From Pseudomonadota bacterium (GTDB taxonomy: Bacteria > Desulfobacterota > Desulfovibrionia > Desulfovibrionales > Desulfovibrionaceae): a stretch of 64,000 nt of DNA. A program made the position numbers and the translations under genes. How positions within the stretch are numbered: the stretch's first letter is position 1; each line of letters opens with the position of its first letter. Below are positions 8,019 through 15,640 of this stretch, piece by piece. The notes beneath the pieces were generated by a model that worked only from the letters and a program-made list of their open reading frames with translations, had not been told where the DNA came from and did not search any database. The stretch lies in the NCBI GenBank assembly GCA_023460395.1, contig JAEWQB010000018.1, positions 124,001 to 188,000 on the forward strand. The letters are read 5' to 3'.

Positions 8019-9017
8019 CTATTTACCAAACTTTTCCCGCCAGATACGGCCCGTGGTTTCCATATCGGAATCGGCCCACGTGCGACGCATTCTATTCAGG
8101 GTGGGCATACCCAGCGAAAATTCCTGCAACCAACGCTGCGCGAAGAGGCCTTTTTCGGTCTCCTCAAATATTTTTTCCATTTCCGCCTCGTTGATAACGC
8201 GAGGTCCGCTGTGCCGCACGGCGAATTCACACGTCCGGCTGGCTCTGGAGGTAAGGTACGCCTCTATGCCCACTTCGTCGATATCATCAATAATGGAGCG
8301 GATGGAACGAATAGCCTTGGCGTAGGCGAACGAACGCGGGTATCCGTTCTTCACCATGATATTGTACATGGTGCGCATCAAATGAATAGTGCCGCCGTAC
8401 AGAACCTGCTCTTCGTAATTATCGCCCTCAGTTTCCTGCTGAAAGGTCATATACACCGCGCCCACACGGGTGGAACCCACGGCCTTGGCGATAGCCAGAG
8501 CGGTTTCCTTGCCATGTCCGCTCACATCCTGATCCACACTCACGCATCCCCATATGCCTGAGCCTTCCTCATATTTACGGCGTGTCACCGGGCCGGGACC
8601 ATTGGGCACGAAGAGGATAACGTCCACATCCTTGGGCGGTTTGATGGTGCCGTACAAAATGGCGAACCCGTGCGCGAAGCTCAGGGTCTGCCCCGGACGC
8701 AGATGCGCGTGGATGGATTCGTAATACACGGGCGGCTGGGCGGGATCCTGCAACAAAATATGCACAATATCGGCCTTCGCCACGGCTTCCTCAATGGAAA
8801 AGACAGAAAAACCGTCCGCCTCTGCCGTATCCCAACTGGAATGCCGAGTGCGATCTCCCGCGCCCACGATAACGTTCACACCGCTTTCGCGCATATTCAG
8901 GCTCTGTGCGCGACCTTGGCTACCGTAGCCGATAACCGCCACAGTTTTGCCATTCAAAATGCTCATGTCCACATCTTCATCGCGGTAGATGGTGTCGAAT
9001 TCCTTGTGTTCAGTCAT
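8019..9017 (-). CDS. Ketol-acid reductoisomerase homologue, catalytic residues altered, in ureide operon
   Basis: A 332-residue protein with the class I ketol-acid reductoisomerase (IlvC) fold: an N-terminal NADP-binding Rossmann domain (VIGYGSQGRAQSL), the FAHGF loop, and a C-terminal helical domain. Several hallmark residues of true IlvC are changed. The catalytic Lys of PKGPGH is Asn here (PNGPGPV), the TETDLFGEQ segment reads TEGDNYEEQ (metal-binding Asp and Glu kept), and the HELKLIVDL segment reads IRSIRSIID, losing the Glu that binds the second magnesium. It is therefore probably not the branched-chain amino-acid enzyme. Its stop overlaps allC context (start ATG 9017 overlaps the AllC stop by four bases), so it belongs to the ureide operon. 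A dehydrogenase acting on ureidoglycolate is a plausible but unproven role. AAGGAG precedes the start. Confidence 0.85.
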   Translation of the reverse strand: MTEHKEFDTIYRDEDVDMSILNGKTVAVIGYGSQGRAQSLNMRESGVNVIVGAGDRTRHSSWDTAEADGFSVFSIEEAVAKADIVHILLQDPAQPPVYYESIHAHLRPGQTLSFAHGFAILYGTIKPPKDVDVILFVPNGPGPVTRRKYEEGSGIWGCVSVDQDVSGHGKETALAIAKAVGSTRVGAVYMTFQQETEGDNYEEQVLYGGTIHLMRTMYNIMVKNGYPRSFAYAKAIRSIRSIIDDIDEVGIEAYLTSRASRTCEFAVRHSGPRVINEAEMEKIFEETEKGLFAQRWLQEFSLGMPTLNRMRRTWADSDMETTGRIWREKFGK

Positions 9018-10315
9018 GCGTGCTCCTTATGTATTGCTGACATGGCATCTTCCCGGTCCGCCGATCGGTAAGACACCGTTTTAGGATCATTTCCGGTATG
9101 CATCAGGCAGTGGAGCAACACGTCCGCTCCTGCCGCGCAGTCCTGCGAAGACGTTTCCTCCACCTCCGCATGGCTGCGGCCTCCGATGCTGGGAACAAAA
9201 ATCATGGCGCTGGGGGCTATCTGGTTCACATACACCGTGTCGTGGGAAGCACCGGAAACCATATCGTGCGCGGCAAGCCCCAACTCTTCCGCTGCGGTAC
9301 GCACCATGGCTGTCAGGCGGGGATGGAACGGCGCGCGTTCCACTGTCCATGTACGGCCTATTTCCACTGTGCAGCCCTCCTGCTCCGCCACCTCCGCCAG
9401 CATCTGCTCCATGGCGGCACAGGCGGCGTCGGTGCGCGGCTCATTCCACCCGCGCACATCAATGGAAAAATGCACATGCCCGGCGATAACATTGCGGGAG
9501 TTCGGGGTGGGGTGCACCTCTCCCACGGTAGCCACCAGCCCGTCTCCGGCGGCGCGGCCTATTTCCGCCACGCTTTGAGCCATGCGGGCGAAAGCGAGCA
9601 CGGCGTCCTGCCGCTCGTTCATGGGGGTGGCCCCGGCGTGGTTGGGCACACCGTGCACATGGATGTCATACCAACGCAGGCACACAATGCCTTTCGGCAC
9701 CCCTATGGGAACCCCCAGCCGTTCCAGCACCGGTCCCTGCTCAATGTGGTATTCAAAATTCGCATGCAGCGGGCCGGGCACAAAATCCATATCTCCCCGG
9801 TAGCCGATGCGGGTAAGCTCGTCGCCAAAAGTACGCCCGTCGCGGTCAGTCAGGCCGTATACCGTTTCCCTGTCCAGCCTGCCTGCAAACACGCCGGACC
9901 CGGTAGTGCCGGGAGTGAAGCGACTGCCTTCCTCATTGGTCCAGTTGACGACAATCAGATCCCGCCGCAGCCGGACGCCCGCGTCCTGAAGGGTATGCAC
10001 CACTTCCAACCCGGCAATGATGCCTAAAATGCCGTCAAACCGCCCCCCCTGTGGCTGAGAATCGCCATGCGATCCAGTCATCACCGGGGGCAGATCGCGG
10101 TCCGTTCCGGGAAGGACGAAAAACATATTTCCCATGCGGTCCACGTGGACTTCACATCCCGCCTCCGCAAACCACGTTTTCAGTTGGTCGCGGGCATCGC
10201 GGTCCTCGTCTGTCAGGGCAAGGCGGGTCACGCCGCCCCCCGATGAGGCACCGAACCGGGCTATTTCCTCAAGAAAGCGCTGCAAGCGCCGCGCATTGGT
10301 ACGAAGCATGGTCAT
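9014..10315 (-). CDS. allC: Allantoate amidohydrolase-like M20 zinc hydrolase
   Basis: A 433-residue M20-family amidase/carbamoylase. Metal-ligand motifs are visible: GSHGDSQPQGGRFDG (His and Asp), NEEGSRF (catalytic and metal Glu), HIEQGPVLE and GASHDT, and the late GRSHAEVEETS. AllC converts allantoate to (S)-ureidoglycine, ammonia and CO2, and the next-but-one gene (allE) consumes that product. The family also includes N-carbamoyl-amino-acid hydrolases and ureidoglycolate hydrolases, so specificity rests on the operon partners. It follows the transporter ATPase gene by 30 bases and overlaps the reductoisomerase homologue. Confidence 0.82.
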   Translation of the reverse strand: MTMLRTNARRLQRFLEEIARFGASSGGGVTRLALTDEDRDARDQLKTWFAEAGCEVHVDRMGNMFFVLPGTDRDLPPVMTGSHGDSQPQGGRFDGILGIIAGLEVVHTLQDAGVRLRRDLIVVNWTNEEGSRFTPGTTGSGVFAGRLDRETVYGLTDRDGRTFGDELTRIGYRGDMDFVPGPLHANFEYHIEQGPVLERLGVPIGVPKGIVCLRWYDIHVHGVPNHAGATPMNERQDAVLAFARMAQSVAEIGRAAGDGLVATVGEVHPTPNSRNVIAGHVHFSIDVRGWNEPRTDAACAAMEQMLAEVAEQEGCTVEIGRTWTVERAPFHPRLTAMVRTAAEELGLAAHDMVSGASHDTVYVNQIAPSAMIFVPSIGGRSHAEVEETSSQDCAAGADVLLHCLMHTGNDPKTVSYRSADREDAMSAIHKEHA

Positions 10316-10345
10316 AACTCACACAGGGTTGCCGCGTAATGCGGG

Positions 10346-11074
10346 TTACTGAGAAAAACCGATAAATCCAGCCAGTTCCGGGGTTTTAGGATTGGCAAAC
10401 AACTCCTTGGGATGGCCCGCCTCATGAATACGCCCCTGATGCATAAAGATAAGCGTATCGCCCACTTCCCGCGCAAAGCGCATTTCATGCGTGACCATAA
10501 TGAGCGTCATGCCTTCCGCCGCAAGTTTCTTGACCACTTCCAGCACCTCTCCCACCAATTCCGGGTCCAGCGCGGAAGTGATTTCGTCGCACAACAGCAC
10601 CTTGGGCCGCATGGCTAAGGAACGGGCTATGGCAACCCGCTGCTGCTGCCCGCCGGAAAGTTGATCCGGGTAAGCGGAAAACCGGTCGCCAAGCCCTACA
10701 CGGGTGAGCATTTCTTCCGCCAGTGCCCGCGCCTCCGCCTCCGCTAACCCTTTAACCCGGCGTGGGGCCAACATTACGTTTTCCCCCGCCGTCAGGTGTG
10801 GGAACAAATTAAACTGCTGAAAAACCATACCCACCTTGCGGCGCAAAGGGCGCAGGTCGGTTTCCAATCCGGTAATGCGTTCGCCTTCTATGCTCATAAA
10901 TCCAGAATCAAAGGTCTCAAGGCCATTCAGGATTCTGAGAAAGGTGCTCTTGCCCGATCCGCTCCGACCGATGATGGCTACCACCTCGCCTTCATTGACC
11001 GTGAGATCGACGCCCTTAAGGACTTCCTGCGAGCCGAAGCACTTTCGAATATTTTCAGCGACGACAAGTGGCAT
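10346..11074 (-). CDS. Polar amino-acid type ABC transporter ATPase
   Basis: A 242-residue ATPase of the GlnQ/HisP class. Walker A is GRSGSGKST, the Q-loop follows VFQQFNLF, the signature is LSGGQQQRVAIARSL, Walker B is VLLCDEITSALD and the switch His is in VTHEMRFA. The start at 11074 is fixed by AAAGGAGG. It powers uptake by the two permeases encoded just upstream, with which it overlaps by 20 bases. Given the downstream allC and allE genes, the substrate is more likely a ureide such as allantoate than an amino acid; this is inferred from context. Confidence 0.92.
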   Translation of the reverse strand: MPLVVAENIRKCFGSQEVLKGVDLTVNEGEVVAIIGRSGSGKSTFLRILNGLETFDSGFMSIEGERITGLETDLRPLRRKVGMVFQQFNLFPHLTAGENVMLAPRRVKGLAEAEARALAEEMLTRVGLGDRFSAYPDQLSGGQQQRVAIARSLAMRPKVLLCDEITSALDPELVGEVLEVVKKLAAEGMTLIMVTHEMRFAREVGDTLIFMHQGRIHEAGHPKELFANPKTPELAGFIGFSQ

Positions 11075-11711
11075 GAAACCTCCTTTCCGCCCGCCGGGCC
11101 AGAGCCGACAGCGGGTAACAGATAATAAAGTAGCCCGCGGCAACCAGCCCGTAGACCAGCAAAGGCTGAAAGGTGGCGTTGGCGATCATGGACCCGGTTT
11201 TGGTAATTTCCATAAACCCGATAATGGACGCCACCGCAGTGCCCTTGACCACCTGCACCGAAAATCCCACCGTGGGCGGTATGGCAATGCGCAGAGTTTG
11301 CGGCAAAATGACAAAGCGTATCTGCTGCCAGCGGCTCAAGGCGAGGCACTCCCCGGCTTCCCACTGCTGCGGAGGGATGGATTCCACACAGCCTCGCCAA
11401 ATTTCGGCAAGATACGCGCTGGTAAACAGCGTCAGCCCGATGGCTGCTGTTAGCAGTGGCGAAATATCCCACCCTGCGAGTCCCAAACCGAAGAAGATGA
11501 GGAAGAGCTGCATAAGCAGCGGGGTATCCTGAAAAAATTCAATATACGCTTTGGCTGGAAGCGAAAGCCCGCGCCGGGGCGAAATACGCGCCACCAGCAC
11601 CAGCCCCCCCGCCACGCCGCCCAGAGTGAACGCGATAACGGAAAGCAACACGGTCCACCCCGCCCCTGTAGCCAGATGGCGGAGCATGTCCCACAGCGTG
11701 AACTCGATCAT
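11055..11711 (-). CDS. ABC transporter permease (HisM/GlnP family)
   Basis: A 218-residue inner-membrane permease with about five hydrophobic segments. The family EAA-type cytoplasmic loop is visible (WEAGECLALSRWQQIRFVILPQTLR), as is the characteristic EFFQDTPLLMQLFLIFFG. It pairs with the permease gene upstream, whose stop overlaps its start in an ATGA. GGGAGG precedes the ATG. Confidence 0.9.
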   Translation of the reverse strand: MIEFTLWDMLRHLATGAGWTVLLSVIAFTLGGVAGGLVLVARISPRRGLSLPAKAYIEFFQDTPLLMQLFLIFFGLGLAGWDISPLLTAAIGLTLFTSAYLAEIWRGCVESIPPQQWEAGECLALSRWQQIRFVILPQTLRIAIPPTVGFSVQVVKGTAVASIIGFMEITKTGSMIANATFQPLLVYGLVAAGYFIICYPLSALARRAERRFHATCRR

Positions 11712-12376
11712 GCAGACCTCCCGTCAAGGACACGGCGACCGAAGGCGTGCAGACACTGGCGCACTGCCATAGCCAGCGCCAGATACATACCCGTGCTGAA
11801 CACATAAATCTCAAAAGCCCGGAACGTGCGCGACTGCACAAGGTTGGCGGCGTATGTAAGCTCCTGCGCAGCCACCTGCGAGCAAACGGAAGAGCCAAGC
11901 ATGACAATGATGATCTGACTACACAGGGCAGGCCACACGTTTTTAAGCGCCGGACGCAGCACCACAAACCACAGGGTTTGCCACCTATCAAGCGCCAGAG
12001 AGGCCGCCGCCTCCAACTGACCACGGGGAATGGATTGCACCCCCGCCCGGATGATCTCTGTGGAATAGGCTCCCAGATTCAGCGTCATGGCGAGAAAAGA
12101 GGCCGTGTTGCCGTCCAGCCGGATTCCCAACGCGGGTAAGCCGAAAAAAATGAAATACAGTTGCACCAGAAAAGGTGTGTTGCGGATGCTCTCCACATAC
12201 ACGGTAAAAATACCGGAAAGCAAAGGCAGCTTCCATGCCCGCGATACCGCCCCCAGAATGCCCGTGGCAATACCCGCCACGGCACCTAACGCGGTCAGAG
12301 CCAGCGTCATTACCGCTCCGTGAGCAAACAGCTCCCAGTTAGCGAGTATAGGCTCGAAAGAAAATTGGTATGCCAT
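11708..12376 (-). CDS. ABC transporter permease (HisM/GlnP family)
   Basis: A 222-residue permease similar in layout to its neighbour. It carries the hallmarks ESIRNTPFLVQLYFIFFGLP and the EAA loop (LEAAASLALDRWQTLWFVVLRPAL). The two permeases should form the heterodimeric channel for the transporter. AAGGCGG lies before the ATG at 12376. A stable hairpin (12437-12467) separates it from the binding-protein gene. Confidence 0.9.
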   Translation of the reverse strand: MAYQFSFEPILANWELFAHGAVMTLALTALGAVAGIATGILGAVSRAWKLPLLSGIFTVYVESIRNTPFLVQLYFIFFGLPALGIRLDGNTASFLAMTLNLGAYSTEIIRAGVQSIPRGQLEAAASLALDRWQTLWFVVLRPALKNVWPALCSQIIIVMLGSSVCSQVAAQELTYAANLVQSRTFRAFEIYVFSTGMYLALAMAVRQCLHAFGRRVLDGRSA

Positions 12377-12436
12377 GGTATCCGCCTTTGTCGCGCGTGT
12401 AATCCGCGTGCGCAGAAATACTCTTCATCGTTTTAT

Positions 12437-12467
12437 GCGGGGCCGGACAATGCGGCACCGGCCCCGC
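12437..12467 (-). terminator. Intercistronic hairpin after the binding-protein gene
   Basis: A perfect 10-base-pair stem (GCGGGGCCGG and complement) with an 11-base loop lies 8 bases beyond the binding-protein stop. There is no strong U run after it. Such hairpins usually protect or attenuate transcripts so that the binding protein is made in excess over the membrane subunits. Confidence 0.6.
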
Positions 12468-12474
12468 GCACAGA

Positions 12475-13278
12475 CTACATTTCTGCGGGAAGTGACGCGT
12501 GCAGCCACGTTTCCGAAATAGCATCCAACGAACCGTCTTTACGGGCGGAGGCGATGATGGCGTTCACGGCGTCCAGCAACGGTTTCTGCCCCTTGGCTAC
12601 GCCGATGTAGCAGGGAGAATTTTTAATCAGAAACTTCGCTTCCAGTTTTTTGGCAGGGTTCTTGCCGTTCAAGGAAGCCGCCACCACGTTGCCCGTGGCG
12701 ATAAGCTCCACCTGCCCGGACTGATACGCCGAAGCCGTGCCGCTGTTGTCCTCGAAACGCATGATGGAGACTGTGGCGGGAGCGATTTTGGTCAGCTCCA
12801 AGTCTTCTATGGAACCACGGGTGACAGCCACGCTTTTGCCAGCCAAATCGGCTGGACCGGCTATCGCTGCGCCTGCGGGACCAAACACGCCGTTAAAAAA
12901 CGGCGCATACGCATCGGAAAAATCGATAACCGCTGCGCGTTCCGCGTTCTTCCCCAAAGAGGAAATAACCAAATCCACCTTACCCGTGGTCAGGTATGGG
13001 ATACGGTTTGTGCTGCTCACTGGCACCAGTGTCAGCTTTACTCCCAGCGCTTTGGCGATATGGGCAGCCATATCGATGTCGTAGCCCACGGGCTTCATAT
13101 CCGGCCCTACCGACCCGAATGGGGGAAAATCCTGCGGTACGGCGACCTTGAGGACGCCCGCGCTTTTAATGGTGGACAGGGTGTCGGTTTCCGCCATGGC
13201 GGTTCCTGCCAGAGCCATGATTGCCAGCGTCAGGACGACGGTCAGGACGCGGCTGAGGCAATGCGATGCGGTGCTCAT
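12475..13278 (-). CDS. ABC transporter substrate-binding protein (family 3)
   Basis: A 267-residue periplasmic protein of the SBP_bac_3 family. It has a Sec signal peptide (hydrophobic core VLTVVLTLAIMALAG, cleavage likely after AMA), then the typical GVLKVAVPQDFPPFG, the VGYDIDMAAHIAKALG segment and the VDLVISSLG motif. It is the first gene of the transporter-ureide operon. The start at 13278 is preceded by GGAG; the longer frame upstream has none. The ligand is unknown; the operon suggests allantoate or a related ureide. Confidence 0.9.
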   Translation of the reverse strand: MSTASHCLSRVLTVVLTLAIMALAGTAMAETDTLSTIKSAGVLKVAVPQDFPPFGSVGPDMKPVGYDIDMAAHIAKALGVKLTLVPVSSTNRIPYLTTGKVDLVISSLGKNAERAAVIDFSDAYAPFFNGVFGPAGAAIAGPADLAGKSVAVTRGSIEDLELTKIAPATVSIMRFEDNSGTASAYQSGQVELIATGNVVAASLNGKNPAKKLEAKFLIKNSPCYIGVAKGQKPLLDAVNAIIASARKDGSLDAISETWLHASLPAEM

Positions 13279-13321
13279 ATTGTTCTCCGTATTGGGTTGT
13301 GGTGTGCCGCTACTGGTCAAG

Positions 13322-13332
13322 TGGTATGACCG
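13322..13332. promoter_or_regulatory. Candidate GntR operator near the ureide operon
   Basis: TGGTATGACCG matches the TGGTNNNACCA pattern of FadR-subfamily GntR regulators at all but the last base. It lies 44 bases upstream of the binding-protein start, on the operon side of the divergent region. Confidence 0.4.
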
Positions 13333-13386
13333 GTAAGTCCTTGCTGCTCTGTTTTACGCTTATTGTCAATGTTGCGTCTGAAAATT

Positions 13387-13410
13387 TGTTATTTTTATTT
13401 AAAAATAACA
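13387..13410. repeat. AT-rich perfect palindrome in the divergent promoter region
   Basis: Two perfect 10-base arms (TGTTATTTTT and its complement) with a 4-base spacer. It sits midway between the divergent operon and gntR genes in a markedly AT-rich stretch. It could be a regulator site, a cruciform-prone element or part of the promoters. Confidence 0.5.
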
Positions 13411-13508
13411 TTTTTGAAAAATTAACAGTGAAAGTTGTCCAAAATCCCCGTGGATACGGAAAAATCTGGACAGAACCATACACCTGTGGTTTCCATGAGA
13501 CGGACGCG

Positions 13509-13519
13509 TGGTCTTACCA
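13509..13519. promoter_or_regulatory. Candidate GntR operator near the regulator gene
   Basis: TGGTCTTACCA is an exact match to the TGGTNNNACCA dyad bound by FadR-subfamily GntR regulators. It lies 49 bases upstream of the gntR start, consistent with autoregulation. Confidence 0.55.
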
Positions 13520-13567
13520 GATGATCCTTGGTCCGTTTTCCCAAAACTTCCTTAACAAGGAATCCGC

Positions 13568-14290
13568 ATGGCGATGCTCGACACTCATTTTCTGCCCCCG
13601 CAGGGAGGCCGCTTGTCCCGGTCCGACGAAGCGGTGGCGGCCATTGAAAACATGATTTCCCAAAACGGCTGGCCTGTGGGGCACAAACTTCCCTCCCAAC
13701 GCGCCCTTGCGGAAACACTGGAATTCAGTCGCCCGACCATTCGGGAGGCGCTGGTTGCAATGGAAACCATGGGGCGTGTGAGCATACGACCGGGCAAAGG
13801 AGTTTTTTTGGCGGAACGCAAGGCGGCTGCCCCCGTGCCGGAGGCGGCTGCGGACGGCGTTTCTCTGGCGGGACGCGCCGCGCAGATGTATCAGTTTCGC
13901 TATGCGGTGGAACCCGCCATTGCGGGTTTGGTGGCGGTTAACGCCACTGCGGCGCAGGTGGGCGATATGGAAGTGGTGGTGGCGTCCATGCGTGCTGCGG
14001 TGGAACGGCACGATCTGGCGGAATTTGCCCGGCAGGACTTCACCTTTCACTCCATTATGGTGGAAGCGGCGAACAACCTTTTCTTCACCAGAGCCATTTC
14101 TCCGTTTTTGGGATTGTTCCACGAAAGCCAAACCTTGCCATTATCCATCCATGACGGCGTGGAAGATACCCTCAACGAGCATGAGGCAATCATGCATAGC
14201 CTGCGCAAGCGGGACTCTCTTGCCGCCCGCGCAGCCATGGAACGCCATATTCAGGGCGTGGCGCGCCGGGCCGGAGCCGGGCCGCTGTAA
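13568..14290 (+). CDS. GntR-family (FadR/FCD) regulator of the ureide operon
   Basis: A 240-residue regulator. The N-terminal winged helix shows the GntR signature (GHKLPSQRALAETLEFSRPTIREALVAMETMG). The C-terminal FCD ligand domain carries the likely metal-binding residues around FTFHSIMVEAA and the late His in MERHIQG. It is divergent from the ABC-allC-allE operon, with dyads of its expected type near both starts, so it is very probably its local regulator, most often a repressor relieved by a carboxylic acid ligand. AAGGAA precedes the ATG. Confidence 0.9.
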   Translation: MAMLDTHFLPPQGGRLSRSDEAVAAIENMISQNGWPVGHKLPSQRALAETLEFSRPTIREALVAMETMGRVSIRPGKGVFLAERKAAAPVPEAAADGVSLAGRAAQMYQFRYAVEPAIAGLVAVNATAAQVGDMEVVVASMRAAVERHDLAEFARQDFTFHSIMVEAANNLFFTRAISPFLGLFHESQTLPLSIHDGVEDTLNEHEAIMHSLRKRDSLAARAAMERHIQGVARRAGAGPL

Positions 14291-14430
14291 CTTCGCAGTC
14301 CGCCCACTGTCCTCTCCATATTCCCGCAGAACCGGGAACATTGCACATTTTCTTACCGGAAACAGTCCGCCCCGCAGCGCCCTATCATGGGGCGCAGATG
14401 TTTTCGCGGCGCGATTGCCCACAGACAAAA

Positions 14431-14456
14431 GCCCCCGGTTCCACTGAACCGGGGGC
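14431..14456 (-). terminator. Rho-independent terminator of the betaine operon
   Basis: A perfect 11-base-pair stem (GCCCCCGGTTC and complement) with loop CACT. On the minus strand it is followed by TTTTGTCTG. It lies 120 bases past the stop of the choline-binding protein gene. Confidence 0.85.
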
Positions 14457-14576
14457 AACACTATCTTGCGTACCTGCGCGTACTCTCCTGCGATACTCCG
14501 AAGCAGGTACTGTGCGGGCATCCGGGCAGGGCCGCCCCAGTTCCCCCACCCGTGGGGCAAAGAACGCTGGCTGTGG

Positions 14577-15569
14577 CTATTGCGCGTTCAACCACGCCTC
14601 CCACACCGGCAAGGCGGGTTTACCGTCACGCGTGGTCACTCCGGTTAACCACTGCCTGCTGATGTCCGGGTGCCGTCTGATCCACGCCAAACCAGCCGCC
14701 AGCGGGGCTATCGATTCGTCTTCGTGCAGCGCCGTCATGATCTGGTTCATCATATCCAGCGGGAATGTAAAATTGGCAAGAAACCGCACGACATTAGGCT
14801 GCTCTGCATCGAACCCCGCCCGATAATTGGTATACACGGTAGCCATGCCGTTTTCCGGGCCAAACGTTTCATCCGTGCTGCCCGTCAAATAGCCAAGGTC
14901 CATAACCTCATTCATGTAATGGGGAGTCCAGCCCAAAAAAACAATCCACCGCTTATTACGAACGGCGTCCTGCACCTGCCCCAGCATGCCCGCTTCGCTG
15001 GAGGGGATCAGGTCAAACGAACCAAGACCAAACATATCGGCATCAATCATCGCCTGAATAATCTCATTGCCGTCGTTCCCTTCCTCTATGCCATAAATCT
15101 TGTGATCCAGAGCATCTGCGTAACGGACAATATCAGAAAAGTCCTTCAATCCGCCTTCTAGCACATAGGCGGGAGCAGCCAGTGTATACTGCGCTCCGGT
15201 CATGTTGGGAACAAACTTCACAACAGTACCTTTGGCAAAGTACGTCTCGGCAAGCGTCTTCATGGAAGGCATCCAGTTGCCCAGAAAAACATCCGCTTCG
15301 CCGGTATCCATGGCTTTGTAAGCCACCGGCACCGAGAGCATGTAGCTTTCGGCCTTATAGCCGAGCGCCTTCAAAATACTCACGCCCAGTTCGGTCTTCA
15401 CCGTAACGCCCGTCCAACTGACGCTGGCAAAACGAATAGCCTCACGCGCATACGCAGGTGCGCCGCATAGCGCACTAAGCAACAGGCAGACGGCAAGCGC
15501 GGCGACCATGCCGCGAAAGCGGAAACTACGGATGCGGTCTGCCTCAGGGAAAATGAAATGGGAATGCAT
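14577..15569 (-). CDS. Glycine betaine/choline-type ABC substrate-binding protein (orphan)
   Basis: A 330-residue OpuAC/ProX/ChoX-family binding protein. A signal peptide lies near the start (hydrophobic core MVAALAVCLLLSALCG, cleavage after AYA). The family's FASVSWTGVTVKTELGVSI, the ADVFLGNWMPS segment and several Trp/Tyr residues suited to a quaternary-ammonium cage are present. It is the last gene of the gntR-betA-betB run, so choline is the likely ligand. No permease or ATPase accompanies it here, so it must use components encoded elsewhere or act as a sensor. AAAGGAG precedes the ATG. Confidence 0.88.
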   Translation of the reverse strand: MHSHFIFPEADRIRSFRFRGMVAALAVCLLLSALCGAPAYAREAIRFASVSWTGVTVKTELGVSILKALGYKAESYMLSVPVAYKAMDTGEADVFLGNWMPSMKTLAETYFAKGTVVKFVPNMTGAQYTLAAPAYVLEGGLKDFSDIVRYADALDHKIYGIEEGNDGNEIIQAMIDADMFGLGSFDLIPSSEAGMLGQVQDAVRNKRWIVFLGWTPHYMNEVMDLGYLTGSTDETFGPENGMATVYTNYRAGFDAEQPNVVRFLANFTFPLDMMNQIMTALHEDESIAPLAAGLAWIRRHPDISRQWLTGVTTRDGKPALPVWEAWLNAQ

Positions 15570-15640
15570 GATCTCTCCTTTCGGGTGCGGCGCACAGGCG
15601 CGGCCCTTCCTCGCGGGAGCAAGTGGACCGCGCGCACCAG

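Noticed and set aside
8019..9017. Plain annotation as ketol-acid reductoisomerase IlvC
   Set aside because: The catalytic Lys and a metal-binding Glu are replaced, and the gene lies in a ureide operon without other branched-chain genes.
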